NCBI GenBank assembly: GCA_041591915.1
Contig: JBFHRB010000004.1
Span: 1-38,411, forward strand
Source: JBFHRB01 sp041591915
GTDB lineage: Bacteria > Actinomycetota > Nitriliruptoria > Nitriliruptorales > Nitriliruptoraceae
Direction: 5' to 3'
DNA: 38,411 bases
The position numbers were made by a program, and so were the translations under genes. Each line of letters begins with the position of its first letter. Within the stretch, counting starts at the first letter, position 1. The notes below the pieces were generated by a model. That model saw nothing but the letters and a program-made list of their open reading frames with translations. It was not told where the DNA came from and ran no database searches. Of this stretch, positions 8,112-17,000 are shown one piece after another.

Positions 8112-8499
8112 TCGGCGGCAGCAGCCGCACGGCGACGTTGGCGCTGGCGGCCAGGCGTCGGTCGGCGGTCACGAGGTCGGCGTCGAGGACGTGCGCGAGT
8201 GCGACGTAGAACGCGTCGTAGGGGGAGTGGCCCAGGCTCGCCGCGTAGGCGGCGGGGACCAGTTCGCGCAGCGGATGGCTGGTGATGGGCAGTTCGCACG
8301 CCAGTTGCAGCGCATCGGCGGTCCGTCGGGGCGACATCGTCCCGGCGCGTTGCAGCCGGGTCACGGCCGACAGCACCTCCGGCCACAGGAGCTCGGGTGC
8401 ATGTGCGTCGCTCGTGCTCAGCACGTCGGCGAGCCGCCCCGCGTCACGTCCGATCACGGCGTTGACGACGACGGATGCGTCGATGACCACCGCGGTCAC
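8083..8499 (-). CDS. vapC: PIN-domain ribonuclease toxin, VapC family
   Basis: A 138-residue PIN domain with the full set of acidic metal-binding residues: D7 (VIDASVVV), E41 (LLWPEVL), D95 (SPYDAFYVALA) and D113 (TADRRL). VapC toxins are Mg-dependent endoribonucleases that usually cut tRNA or rRNA and are held inactive by VapB. The GTG start at 8499 overlaps the vapB stop by 4 bp (GTGA), indicating translational coupling. The open frame runs further upstream, but that is the shadow of vapB. The 3' end overlaps the convergent membrane protein gene by 29 bp. Confidence 0.9.
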   Translation of the reverse strand: MTAVVIDASVVVNAVIGRDAGRLADVLSTSDAHAPELLWPEVLSAVTRLQRAGTMSPRRTADALQLACELPITSHPLRELVPAAYAASLGHSPYDAFYVALAHVLDADLVTADRRLAASANVAVRLLPPIKARGTDGG

Positions 8500-8768
8500 C
8501 GGTACTCGTCGCGGTCCTCGGCGGCCACACGGGCGCTGAGTTCGCCGTCGCGGTCCTCGCGTCCCGACCGTACGAGCTCGGCGGTGTCTACCGGGAGCGC
8601 GACGGGCTCGACCGAGCGGAGTCGTTCCTCCCAGTTGCGAGCGATCGCGAGGTCCCGCTCGATCAGGTCGAGCACGTAGTCGCGGATCGTCCGACGAGCG
8701 GCCGCGGCGCGGCGGCGCAACTCCTCGTGGACCTCGTCCGGAACGTCCTTGATCTGGATGTTGCTCAT
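8496..8768 (-). CDS. vapB: Ribbon-helix-helix antitoxin, VapB/FitA type
   Basis: A 90-residue antitoxin with an N-terminal ribbon-helix-helix DNA-binding domain. The beta-strand IQIKDVP is followed by helices EVHEELRRRAAAARRT and IRDYVLDLIERD, as in FitA/VapB proteins. The acidic, flexible C-terminal half (about 45-90) should wrap the toxin and mask its active site. The gene sits first in the vapBC operon. There is no clear ribosome binding site before ATG 8768, and a TAGGGT -10 hexamer ends 6 nt before it, so the message is probably leaderless. The palindrome just upstream is the likely autoregulatory site of the VapBC complex. Confidence 0.88.
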   Translation of the reverse strand: MSNIQIKDVPDEVHEELRRRAAAARRTIRDYVLDLIERDLAIARNWEERLRSVEPVALPVDTAELVRSGREDRDGELSARVAAEDRDEYR

Positions 8769-8774
8769 GGGATG

Positions 8775-8780
8775 ACCCTA
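8775..8780 (-). promoter_or_regulatory. vapBC -10 element (TAGGGT)
   Basis: TAGGGT on the minus strand ends 6 nt before the vapB ATG, placing the start of transcription at or next to the A of ATG (a leaderless transcript). Its first base is also the last base of the vapBC palindrome. Confidence 0.5.
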
Positions 8781-8798
8781 GCATGCTGTCAGCATGCT
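8780..8798. promoter_or_regulatory. vapBC operator palindrome
   Basis: AGCATGCTG-T-CAGCATGCT is a perfect inverted repeat of 9-bp arms with a 1-bp centre. It sits in the -35/-10 spacer region of the vapBC promoter, the usual place for autorepression by a ribbon-helix-helix VapB dimer bound to VapC. Confidence 0.75.
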
Positions 8799-8813
8799 TG
8801 GGTCGGGCATCGG

Positions 8814-9188
8814 GTGACCGACGGGGAAGTGGGGGGATGGCACAGCGACGTCGACGAGAGGCTGGCCACGATGGCGGCGACCGCGGTACGCGAGCAGACC
8901 CTGCGCAAGCTCCTGGCATCGGATCCGCGAGTCACCGTCACGGTGCTCGACGCGGACGGGCACATCAGCTTCGCCACGACCGGCAGCCTCCTGCTGTTCG
9001 GGCGCGAGCCGGGAGGCGTCGTGGGGATGCACCCGTCCGAGCTCGTCCACGACGGCGACCGCGAGGCGTTCGCGCGTGAGGTGCCGTCACGCTGTCGTGT
9101 CCTGCTCGACGACGGCACGACGACACCGGTGAGGCTGGTCGTGGGATCGGTCGAGCCGCCCGTCATCGCGTGGTGCCCGGTCGACTGA
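8814..9188 (+). CDS. Small PAS-like domain protein
   Basis: About 124 residues from GTG 8814. GTG 8829 and ATG 8871 are in-frame alternatives, and none has a strong ribosome binding site. The segment VTVTVLDADGHISFATTGSLLLFGREPGGVVGMHPSELVHDGDREAFARE has the order of elements of a PAS sensor domain: strand pair, helices, then the conserved (H/P)PxDxxxF-like region. There is no output domain, so it would be a stand-alone sensor or ligand-binding protein. It is divergent from vapBC and convergent, with a 3-bp gap, with the cyclic-nucleotide-binding gene. The PAS assignment is by pattern only. Confidence 0.55.
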   Translation: MTDGEVGGWHSDVDERLATMAATAVREQTLRKLLASDPRVTVTVLDADGHISFATTGSLLLFGREPGGVVGMHPSELVHDGDREAFAREVPSRCRVLLDDGTTTPVRLVVGSVEPPVIAWCPVD

Positions 9189-9191
9189 CGG

Positions 9192-9665
9192 CTAGCTCGC
9201 CCGGTACCCGCCGTTCCACCGCATCCTCGCACGGGCGGTGGCCTCGACCGTCCCGCGGATCGCCGGGTCGGCGTCGAGGACCGCGTTGAACCCGTGGCGG
9301 TGGGTGACGAGCAGCCGACTCGGCTCGGCCGCGACGACCGAGGCCGACCGCGCCCCGCCCCACAGCATCGCGATCTCGCCGAACACGTCACCCGCACGCA
9401 GCTCGGCGATGACCTCGTCAGCCATCAGCACGTGCAGGCAGTCGGTCGCCACGATCCCGAACTGCACGTCGTAGGCACCCTGGACGAGCAGAGGTCGACC
9501 GGGGACGGCCTCGGCCAGGTCGAGCCAGCGTGCGAGCTCGGTGAGCGAGGCGTCGGGCAGCACGCGGAACAGGGGCACGGTCCGCATGAGCGCGACCTTG
9601 GGGTCTGGCAGGTCCACATCGGTGTCCTCGTGAGCGGGAACGAGGAGATGCTCGTGGGCCCACAT
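9192..9665 (-). CDS. Cyclic-nucleotide-binding domain protein without an HTH
   Basis: About 157 residues from ATG 9665; an upstream in-frame ATG at 9737 would overlap the divergent ligase start. The body is a cNMP-binding beta-barrel. It starts at LMRTVPLFRVLPDASLTELARWLD, and the phosphate-binding cassette GDVFGEIAMLWGGARSASV keeps the glycine-glutamate pair and the arginine that hold the ribose and cyclic phosphate. The protein ends soon after the barrel, so there is no winged-helix DNA-binding domain as in Crp; it is probably a cytoplasmic regulatory subunit or adaptor. A class III adenylate cyclase lies about 1.1 kb away on the other strand, which suggests a local cAMP circuit. Confidence 0.75.
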   Translation of the reverse strand: MWAHEHLLVPAHEDTDVDLPDPKVALMRTVPLFRVLPDASLTELARWLDLAEAVPGRPLLVQGAYDVQFGIVATDCLHVLMADEVIAELRAGDVFGEIAMLWGGARSASVVAAEPSRLLVTHRHGFNAVLDADPAIRGTVEATARARMRWNGGYRAS

Positions 9666-9693
9666 TGCGCCCGTGTTGCGGCGCCATCGATTC

Positions 9694-9709
9694 GACGTGA
9701 CATCACGTC
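9694..9709. promoter_or_regulatory. Inverted repeat in the divergent ligC / cNMP-protein promoter region
   Basis: GACGTGA-CA-TCACGTC is a perfect repeat of 7-bp arms with a 2-bp spacer, between the divergent starts at 9665 and 9736. It covers the likely -35 region of the ligase gene. The spacing is too short for a standard Crp site (TGTGA-N6-TCACA), so the binding protein is unknown. Confidence 0.4.
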
Positions 9710-9721
9710 CGGCCGCGCCGA

Positions 9722-9727
9722 TACGGT
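9722..9727 (+). promoter_or_regulatory. -10 element TACGGT of the ligase gene
   Basis: A TANNNT hexamer 8 nt before the ATG at 9736, with no ribosome binding site in between. This suggests a leaderless or nearly leaderless message. A GTGACA lies 19 bp upstream inside the inverted repeat. Confidence 0.4.
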
Positions 9728-9735
9728 GCGCGGCC

Positions 9736-10770
9736 ATGGCCGCCTACCCGTTCCAGCCGCCCGTCGCCCCCATGGAGGCGCGCGTCCGCGCGTCCCTGCC
9801 GACGGACGGCGGCTGGGCGTTCGAGCCCAAGTGGGACGGGTTCCGGGCGCTGGCCTGGCGCGGGGACGAGTCCGACGACGTGCGGCTCGACTCGCGCAAC
9901 CGCAAGCCGCTGCTGCGCTACTTCCCGGAGTTCGAGGAGGTCCTGCCCGCGCTGCCGGCCGGCACGGTCGTCGACCTCGAGGTCGTCATCGTCGTCGACG
10001 ACGCCCTGGCGTTCGACCAGCTGCAGCTGCGCCTGCATCCGGCGCGTTCGCGCAACCTCAGGCTCGCCGCCGAGATCCCCGCGGAGCTCGTGGCGTTCGA
10101 CCTGCTCGCGTCTGGTGGCCAGGACCTGCGGGGCCGCCCCTTCCTCGAGCGGCGAGAACGGCTGGTCGAGCTGCTCGATGGCGTCGGCTACCCGTGGCAC
10201 GTGACGCCCTCGACCGGCGACGTCGCGGTCGCCCGCGACTGGTTCGACGCCTACGCCTCGGCCGGGTGCGAGGGCATCGTGTGCAAGCGCCTCGACGGCA
10301 CCTACGAGGCCGGGGAGCGGGCGATGCTCAAGGTCAAGCCTCGCCACCCGGTCGACGTCGTGGTGCTCGGCTTCCGCGAGCACAAGGACGGCAGCAAGGT
10401 CGGGTCGCTCTCGCTCGGCGTGTACGACGCCGAGGGCGAGCTGTTCCCGGTCGGCCACCTCTCCGGCCTGCCGGACGAGGAGCGGCAGCGCCTGTGGCCG
10501 CTGCTGCAGCGGTTCCGCGACCACGCCGAGGAGGGGTGGGACGGGGTCGCCGGGCCGGCGAGCCGCTGGAGCCCCGACAAGGACATGACCTGGTACGGCG
10601 TGACGCCGGGCCTGGTGCTCGAGGTCAGCTACGACCAGACCCTCAACGGCCAGTTCCGGCACGGCTGCCGGTTCGAGCGGTGGCGTCCCGACAAGGACGC
10701 CGAGGCCTGCACGATCGACCAGCTCGACGCGCCGACCGGTCCCGGCTTCAGCGACGTCGTGGCGGGCTGA
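9736..10770 (+). CDS. ligC: ATP-dependent DNA ligase, LigC-like
   Basis: 344 residues, the size and organisation of mycobacterial LigC. The adenylation motif EPKWDGFRA carries the catalytic K32. Motif III is in the ELVAFDLLA region, motif IV is CEGIVCKRLDG, and motif V is LKVKPRHPVDVVV. The C-terminal OB-fold ends in YDQTLNGQFRHGCRFERWRPDKD, as in LigC. These ligases seal nicks using ATP and are thought to back up repair ligases such as LigD. There is no polymerase or nuclease domain, so this is not a full LigD. Start ATG 9736 matches the family's N terminus (PFQPPVAPMEA). The adenylate cyclase gene starts 1 nt after the stop. Confidence 0.88.
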   Translation: MAAYPFQPPVAPMEARVRASLPTDGGWAFEPKWDGFRALAWRGDESDDVRLDSRNRKPLLRYFPEFEEVLPALPAGTVVDLEVVIVVDDALAFDQLQLRLHPARSRNLRLAAEIPAELVAFDLLASGGQDLRGRPFLERRERLVELLDGVGYPWHVTPSTGDVAVARDWFDAYASAGCEGIVCKRLDGTYEAGERAMLKVKPRHPVDVVVLGFREHKDGSKVGSLSLGVYDAEGELFPVGHLSGLPDEERQRLWPLLQRFRDHAEEGWDGVAGPASRWSPDKDMTWYGVTPGLVLEVSYDQTLNGQFRHGCRFERWRPDKDAEACTIDQLDAPTGPGFSDVVAG

Positions 10771-10771
10771 G

Positions 10772-12049
10772 GTGGACGCGATCGAGCTGCGGCGGAACAT
10801 CCCGGATTCGCAGCGTCCGCTGACGCTGGAGTTCGACGACCGCGAGCTCGAGGCCGACTACCGCGACCACGTCTACGACGACCAGATCCGCCCCTCGCTC
10901 AAGAAGGTCACCGGGCTCCTCGCCGTCACCGGAGCTGCCTTCGCGGTCGTCGACGTCTACGTGGTCCCGGACGTGCTCGAGCTGGCGCTCGCGCTCAGGC
11001 TCGGCGTCATCGTGCCGGTCTGGGTCACGGTCTACCTGCTGATGGACCGCAGCTGGTTCTCACGTCGTGTCTACGACGAGTGGGCGTTCTGGGGCACGTA
11101 CGCCGTGGTCGTCGTCTTCTACCTCCTCAGCGCGGTCGCCGAGGAGCCGGGGTCGTGGCTCTACCTCACCTACAACGCGATCTTCCCGCTGAGTGCTGGC
11201 GCGATCGGACGGTGGCGGGTCCGACGGTCGGTCGGCTTCAACACCCTGACGTTCGTGGGCGCACTCCTCGTGCTCGCCGTCATGGACGTCACGGTCGGTG
11301 TCGCGGTGTTCGTCGTCGTCATCCACGCGGTCGCGGCCGTGTGGGGCGTCATCGCCACGGCGCTGGTCGAGTCGATGAACCGCACCTCGTTCGTGCAGCA
11401 GCTGGTCATCGACCGCGAGCGTGCGCGTGCGGACGCCCTGCTGGTCAACGTGATGCCGGCGCCCATCGCCGAGCGGCTGAAGGCGGGTGACGAGATCATC
11501 GCCGACGGCGCGGAGGCGACGGTGCTGTTCGCGGACGTCGTCGGTTTCACGCGCTGGTCCGCCGTCATGTCGCCGGGTGCGCTGGTCAACTACATCGACG
11601 CCCTCTTCCGGCGCTTCGACGCGCTCGTCGAGCGCCACGAGGTCGAGAAGATCAAGACGATCGGCGACGCCTACATGGCGGCCGCCGGCGTGCCTGACCC
11701 GCGTGACGACCACGTCGAGGCGATCGTCCGGCTCGGCCTCGACATGCTCGACGAGATCGCTGCCTTCTCCGAGGAGGTCGGCCAGACCATCGGCCTGCGC
11801 GTCGGCGTCAACACCGGACCGGTCGTCGCGGGGGTCGTCGGCACGAAGCGCTTCGCGTACGACCTCTGGGGCGACACCGTCAACGTCGCCAGCCGCATCG
11901 AATCGCTCGCCGAGCCGGGGACCATGCTCGCGACCGGGGCGGTCGTCGAGTCGCTGGACGGGGCCGAGGACCTGGCCTTCGTCGCGTGCGGGGACGTCGA
12001 CATCAAGGGCCGAGGCCCGATGGCGGCCTGGCACGTGCAGCGCGCCTGA
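10772..12049 (+). CDS. Membrane-anchored class III adenylate cyclase
   Basis: 425 residues. Residues 46-200 contain about six hydrophobic segments forming a membrane domain; a signalling helix with VMPAPIAERLKAG (228-239) follows, then the catalytic domain (about 245-425). All key class III residues are visible: metal-binding D255 (FADVVGFT) and D299 (IGDAYM), the purine-selecting pair K295 and D364 (FAYDLWGD), and the transition-state residues N371 and R375 (TVNVASRIES). The K/D pair points to ATP rather than GTP, hence cAMP production. GTG 10772 starts 1 nt after the ligC stop, so the genes are co-transcribed. A lone cNMP-binding protein is encoded nearby, divergent from ligC. Confidence 0.92.
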   Translation: MDAIELRRNIPDSQRPLTLEFDDRELEADYRDHVYDDQIRPSLKKVTGLLAVTGAAFAVVDVYVVPDVLELALALRLGVIVPVWVTVYLLMDRSWFSRRVYDEWAFWGTYAVVVVFYLLSAVAEEPGSWLYLTYNAIFPLSAGAIGRWRVRRSVGFNTLTFVGALLVLAVMDVTVGVAVFVVVIHAVAAVWGVIATALVESMNRTSFVQQLVIDRERARADALLVNVMPAPIAERLKAGDEIIADGAEATVLFADVVGFTRWSAVMSPGALVNYIDALFRRFDALVERHEVEKIKTIGDAYMAAAGVPDPRDDHVEAIVRLGLDMLDEIAAFSEEVGQTIGLRVGVNTGPVVAGVVGTKRFAYDLWGDTVNVASRIESLAEPGTMLATGAVVESLDGAEDLAFVACGDVDIKGRGPMAAWHVQRA

Positions 12050-12078
12050 CCGCGCGGGGACGCCCTCGGGTTGGGCGC

Positions 12079-12084
12079 TACGGT
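12079..12084 (+). promoter_or_regulatory. -10 element TACGGT of the ferredoxin/MBL gene
   Basis: A TANNNT hexamer 29 nt before the ATG at 12114. It would give a short leader of about 22 nt that includes the GAGGGGG ribosome binding site. Confidence 0.35.
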
Positions 12085-12113
12085 CGCTGACGGCTGCGCC
12101 GAGGGGGATGCCG

Positions 12114-12977
12114 ATGGCCCGTGCTGACCGCCACCCTGCCAACGTCGACGGTGACTTCTACGTCGACACGCGCTGCATCAACTGCGATGCGAGCCGCCAG
12201 CGCGCGCCGGCGCTGTTCGGCGAGCAGGATGGGCAGTCCGTCGTCGTCCGCCAGCCCCAGACGGATGACGAGCTCGAGCAGATGTGGCTCGCCGCGCTCA
12301 TCTGCCCGACCAACTCGATCAAGGCCGACCCACCGCGGAAGCGACCGTCCGGCCTGTATCCCCTCCACCTCGAGGGGCCGGTGCACCTGATGGGCTTCAA
12401 CTCGCCCGACAGCTTCGGCGCGAACTCCTTCCTGGTCGAGCGCCCCGACGGCAACCTCCTCGTCGACGCGCCCCGCTGGACCCGCCAGCTCCTCGAGCCC
12501 GTCGAGGCCCTCGGTGGCATCGCCCATGTGCTGCTGACCCACCGCGACGACGTCGCGGATGCCGACCGCTACGCCGAGCACTTCGGCGCCGAGGTCTGGA
12601 TCCACGAGCTCGACCGCGAGGCCGCGCCCTACGCCACCCGGATCATGGCCGGCACGGACCCGATCGAGATCTGCCCGGGCGTTCGTGCGGTCCCGGTGCC
12701 CGGCCACACCCGTGGCAGCGTCGCCTTCGTCGTCGACGACGAGTACCTCTTCACGGGCGACAGCCTCTTCTGGAGCCGTCGGCGGCAGGACCTCGGCGTG
12801 TTCGTCCGCCAGGCCTGGTTCTCACTCGAGGAACAGGGACGGTCCCTGCGCCGCCTCGGCCGCGAGCACACGTTCCGGTGGATCTTCGCCGGCCATGGCG
12901 AGCGCACCCCGGCCGCATTCGAAGACCTGCCCGAACGGATCGAGCGGCTGTGTGACTGGATCGAGGCGCGTGTGTGA
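12114..12977 (+). CDS. Ferredoxin-like domain fused to a metallo-beta-lactamase fold
   Basis: 287 residues from ATG 12114 (GAGGGGG 6 nt upstream; ATG 12108 is too close to that site). Residues 15-75 resemble a small ferredoxin: C21, C24 and a CP pair at C64, with the APALF stretch between. The third cysteine expected in CxxCxxC is S27, so at most three cluster ligands remain. The rest (about 90-287) is an MBL fold with VPGHTRGS, FTGDSLFW (Asp ligand) and FAGHGE. The usual HxHxDH motif is replaced by THRDDVADA, with only one of its histidines left. Fusions of this type are known, but their substrate is not. A redox-linked hydrolase role is inference. Confidence 0.8.
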   Translation: MARADRHPANVDGDFYVDTRCINCDASRQRAPALFGEQDGQSVVVRQPQTDDELEQMWLAALICPTNSIKADPPRKRPSGLYPLHLEGPVHLMGFNSPDSFGANSFLVERPDGNLLVDAPRWTRQLLEPVEALGGIAHVLLTHRDDVADADRYAEHFGAEVWIHELDREAAPYATRIMAGTDPIEICPGVRAVPVPGHTRGSVAFVVDDEYLFTGDSLFWSRRRQDLGVFVRQAWFSLEEQGRSLRRLGREHTFRWIFAGHGERTPAAFEDLPERIERLCDWIEARV

Positions 12978-13011
12978 AGCGCCGTCCTGCGCGTGCCCGC
13001 TGGTCGTGAGC

Positions 13012-13905
13012 TCACAGCGTCGAGAGGTTCACGTCATGGTGATGCACCTCGCCGGCCATCGACCCCGCTGACGGTGGGTCGACGGAGGCGAGGAAGGTCG
13101 CGACGAGGTCGTGCGACTCGCCGATGAGCCGGGCGGCGTCGCGGAGCTCGAGCGGGCCGCGGTCCGTGACGCAGGGCCGCGGCAGGTACAGGACCGGGAC
13201 CTCGGCCGAAACGGCCGGCGCCTCGACGAGGACGCGTTGGCGGATCGCGGTCGAGAACACCGTGAGGATCGTCTCCGCCACCCCCGCAGGAGTCTCGCGG
13301 CGGTGGCACAGGTCGCCGACGTCGAGCACGACCACCGACCGTGCGCCCAGGTGCAGGGCCGCCTTCAGCGGCACGTTCGACGCGACACCGCCGTCCCAGT
13401 AGTCCTGCTGGCCGATGCGGACCGGCGGGAAGACCGCGGGGATCGCTGCCGACGCCAGCAACGCGGGGGTGAGCTCCCCGCTCGTCACGAGCCGGGGGTG
13501 TCCGGTCCGCGCCTCGGTCACGACCGCACCGAAGGGGAGTCGCAACTCCTCGATCCGTTCCTCCGACAGGCTCGACCGGATGATCGTGCGAAGCCCGTCG
13601 TCGGGGAAGATCGACAGGCCCCGCGCGAGCCGCGTCGCCTGCATGATCCGGCTGCCCGGGAAGACGTCGCTGCTCCGTTGCGCCTCCCATGCCTCGGCCA
13701 GCCGCCTCGCCGCCACCTCCACCGAGCCCGCCGAGGCGAGGACCGCACCGTTGAGTGCCCCGATCGACGTGCCGACGACGAGGTCTGGCGCGATGCCGCG
13801 CTCGGCCAGGGCCTCGAGCATGCCCACCTGCAGCACGCCCAGCGTCGCGCCGCCGGAGAGGACGAACCCGATCGGGCTCGGCAACGCGTCGGCCCAGTTG
13901 GTCAT
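13012..13905 (-). CDS. Patatin-like phospholipase (RssA/NTE type)
   Basis: 297 residues. The oxyanion-hole loop LSGGATLGVLQVG (16-28), the nucleophile elbow GTSIG with S47, and the DGG of the catalytic dyad with D171 (YWDGGVASNVP) are all intact, so it should be an active serine acyl hydrolase. There is no signal peptide; members of this group are cytoplasmic or membrane-associated and cleave phospholipids or other acyl esters. ATG 13905 has a strong ribosome binding site (GAGGAGGA). The open frame continues upstream to 14856, but that is only the shadow of the helicase gene. It is convergent with the ferredoxin/MBL gene (34-bp gap) and divergent from the SNF2 helicase gene. Confidence 0.9.
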   Translation of the reverse strand: MTNWADALPSPIGFVLSGGATLGVLQVGMLEALAERGIAPDLVVGTSIGALNGAVLASAGSVEVAARRLAEAWEAQRSSDVFPGSRIMQATRLARGLSIFPDDGLRTIIRSSLSEERIEELRLPFGAVVTEARTGHPRLVTSGELTPALLASAAIPAVFPPVRIGQQDYWDGGVASNVPLKAALHLGARSVVVLDVGDLCHRRETPAGVAETILTVFSTAIRQRVLVEAPAVSAEVPVLYLPRPCVTDRGPLELRDAARLIGESHDLVATFLASVDPPSAGSMAGEVHHHDVNLSTL

Positions 13906-13982
13906 GCGCGTCCTCCTCGGCCACCGAAACGCCCGGCCTGATGCCCGCCATTCCGCATCACGCCCGGCCAGACCGTGTGGGC

Positions 13983-13988
13983 TACCGT
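13983..13988 (+). promoter_or_regulatory. -10 element TACCGT of the SNF2 helicase gene
   Basis: A TANNNT hexamer 46 nt before GTG 14035, in the divergent region with the patatin gene. The hexamer recurs upstream of several genes in the window. Confidence 0.3.
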
Positions 13989-14034
13989 GGAGGGTTCCGG
14001 ACGCGCGTCCGGGGCTGTAGAGCAGGGGCCGGCC

Positions 14035-17000
14035 GTGGAGACCGACGTCGTCGAGCGCGTGACGACGCCGTCGGTGCTGCTCACCTTCCGCCCGGACGAC
14101 GACGTGCCCGGGGCCTCGACGTTCCTCGCGTTCGGGGCGGACGACCTCACGACGGGCCTCGAACGCCTCGGCCTGCCGGTCGGAGACGAGACGACGTTCC
14201 CGTCGATCGCCCGGGGCGACGACGGTGGGCTCGTGCCGGTCGACCACACGGCCAGGGAGCTGGCGCTGCTGCCGACCCTGCGGGTACTGGCATCGCTGCA
14301 CGCGGAGGACCAGCCGGGGTGGAGCCGGCCGTCCGAAGCCGTCATCGCCTGGAGCCAGGCCGCGAAGCTCGCGCTCGAGCACGTGGTCGCGGGCCGGATC
14401 GTGCCGCTGCTGCGCCCGCTCGACCACGGGGAGTCGGCCGTGGCGTACTGGCGCTGCCTGCCCCTGGACGACGGTCGCCTCGACGCCCTCGCCGCACGCT
14501 TCCCGCCCGTGGCCCACGCGATCCGGACGCCCGGTGGGGACTCGATCGTGTCCGCGCGGGCGCTGCTCCTGCGCTTCTTCGACGCCGTGGCCGACAGCTG
14601 CGCGCGTGCGGGGCGCCGGCCCGACCTGATCGCCCGCCGTCCCCGCGTGCAGCGGCCGTGGTCGGAGGCGTGGCCGCTGGCACTGCACGGCGACGACCCC
14701 GTCGTCATCCGCCAGCGCGTCCGGACCGACGAGCTCGCCGAGGCCGTCGACGAGTGGGCAGCCCCGCTGCTCGGGGACGATCGCCAGGCGGCGGGCCACC
14801 TCGCCATCCGGCTCGTGCCGCCCGAGGTCGAGTCGCTGTCGCAGCGCGTCGACCACCCGTGGACGCTCGAGTTGCTCCTGCAGGTGGGGCGCGCCGCCGA
14901 CGCCGTCCTGCCGGCGGCCGAGGTCTGGCAGGCGTCAGGGCCGATCGAGCGTGACGGTCAGCGCGTGCAGAACCCGCAGGAGGCGCTGGTGCGGGCGCTG
15001 GCCCACGCGGCGAGGATCTACCCACCGCTCGACGCCGTCCTCAGCGACGCCGCGCCGACGTCACTGACGCTGGACCCGGCACAGGCGGCCGAGCTCATCC
15101 GTGACGCGTCGACCATCGCCGAGGCCGGCGTCAACGTGCTGCTGCCTGCGGAGCTGCAGGGCATCGAGGAACGTCGGCTCCGGGTGCGGGTGCGACTCGG
15201 CAGCGAGGGCGGCACGGCCGACCCGGGGGAGTTCGACAAGTCCGCGACCGGCGTCTTCACCGCGACCCGGCTCGCCGACTTCCGGTTCGAGATCGCGCTC
15301 GGCGACGACCAGCTCAGCCAGGAGGAGTTCGAGGCGCTCGTCGCCCTCGACCAGCCACTCGTGCAGTGGAAGGGCGAGTGGGTCCGCATCGAACCCGCCG
15401 AGATCGAGCAACTCGCCGACCTCGACGGCGAGGGCGGCACGCTCGGCGTCGGTGAGGCCCTGGTCGCGGCCCTGTCTGGGAGGTACGAGCTCGACGGTTT
15501 CGGGCTCGTCGACGCCGTGGCGGACGGCGAGATCGCCGCCATGGTCGATCGCATCCGCCACGCCGACGAGCCCGGCGACGCGGTGGTCCGCGGCATCACG
15601 GGCGAGCTGCGTCCCTACCAGCGCCGCGGCGTGGCCTGGATGCAGCGCCTCGCGGAGCTGGGCCTGGGTGCCGTCCTCGCCGACGACATGGGGCTCGGCA
15701 AGACCCTGCAGGCCATCGCGCTGATCACCTCGCGGCCGCGGAAGCGCCCGCACCTCGTGGTCTGCCCGACCTCCGTCGTGGGCAACTGGGAACGCGAGAT
15801 CAACCGCTTCGCGCCCGACGTCGAGGTGATCCGCTACCACGGGGCCGATCGGCCCGAGCGGGTCGATGCCTTCCGGCGCGGGACCGTCGCCGTCACGAGC
15901 TACGCGCTGCTGCGCCGCGACGTGGACCTGCTCGCGAGCGTCGACTGGGACGTCGTCGTCTACGACGAGGCGCAGCAGGTCAAGAACGTGGCCTCCAAGG
16001 GCGCGCGGGCGGCCCGGGTCGTGCCCGCACAGGTCCGCGTGGCCATGACGGGTACGCCGCTCGAGAACCGCCTGTCCGAGCTGTGGGCCATCATCGACCT
16101 CACCAACCCGGGCCTGCTCGGACCGCTGCGCCGCTTCACCGAGCAGTTCGCGGTCCCGATCGAGCGCTGGCGCGATCAGGACGCTGCCGGGCGACTCCGG
16201 CGACTCGTCGCGCCCTTCATCATGCGCCGACTGAAGACGGACCCGGCGATCGCCCCCGAGCTGCCCGAGAAGCAGGAGATCGACGTCGTCTGCTCGCTGA
16301 CGCGCGAGCAGGCGGCGCTGTACCAGGCGGCGGTCGACGACGCCTTCCAGGGCGGCCGCCTCGCGGCGACCGACGGCATCGCCCGCCGCGGCCGGATCCT
16401 CGCCCTGCTCACGGCCCTGAAGCAGATCTGCAACCACCCCGCCCAGTTCCTGTCTGAGGACGGGCCCATACGCGGCCGCTCCGGCAAGCTCGAGCGGACG
16501 GTCGAGATCCTGGGCGAGATCCTGGCCAACGACGACCGTGCGCTGGTCTTCACCCAGTACCGGGTGATGGGCGACATCCTGTCGCGCCACCTGGCCGAAC
16601 GCCTGGAGCTCCCCGAGGCCGTGCCGTTCCTGCACGGGGGCGTCACGCTGCCTCGGCGTGACGAGATGGTCGCGCGCTACCAGGACGATCCGGACGGCCC
16701 GCCCATCCTCCTGGTGTCGTTGCGCGCCGGCGGGACGGGCCTCAACCTCACGCGCGCGACCGAGGTGATCCACTTCGATCGCTGGTGGAACCCGGCGGTC
16801 GAGGACCAGGCCACCGACCGGACGCACCGGATCGGCCAGACCCGCAAGGTGACCGTCCACTCGCTCGTCGCCGCCGGCACGGTCGAGGACCGCATCGCGG
16901 AGCTGCTGGTACGCAAGCGCGAGCTCGCCGATGCCGTCGTCGGGTCCGGGGAGGCGTGGATCACCGAGCTCGGCGAGGAGGAGCTGTACGACCTCGTCCG

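Noticed and set aside
9694..9709. Crp site between the cNMP-binding gene and ligC
   Set aside because: The arms are separated by only 2 bp, and the neighbouring cNMP protein has no DNA-binding domain.
9736..10770. Full LigD repair ligase
   Set aside because: Only the ligase and OB domains are present; there is no primase/polymerase or phosphoesterase domain and no Ku gene nearby.
13906..14856. N-terminal extension of the patatin gene
   Set aside because: ATG 13905 has a strong ribosome binding site and gives a normal-length protein. The extension lies antisense to the helicase gene and has no family similarity.
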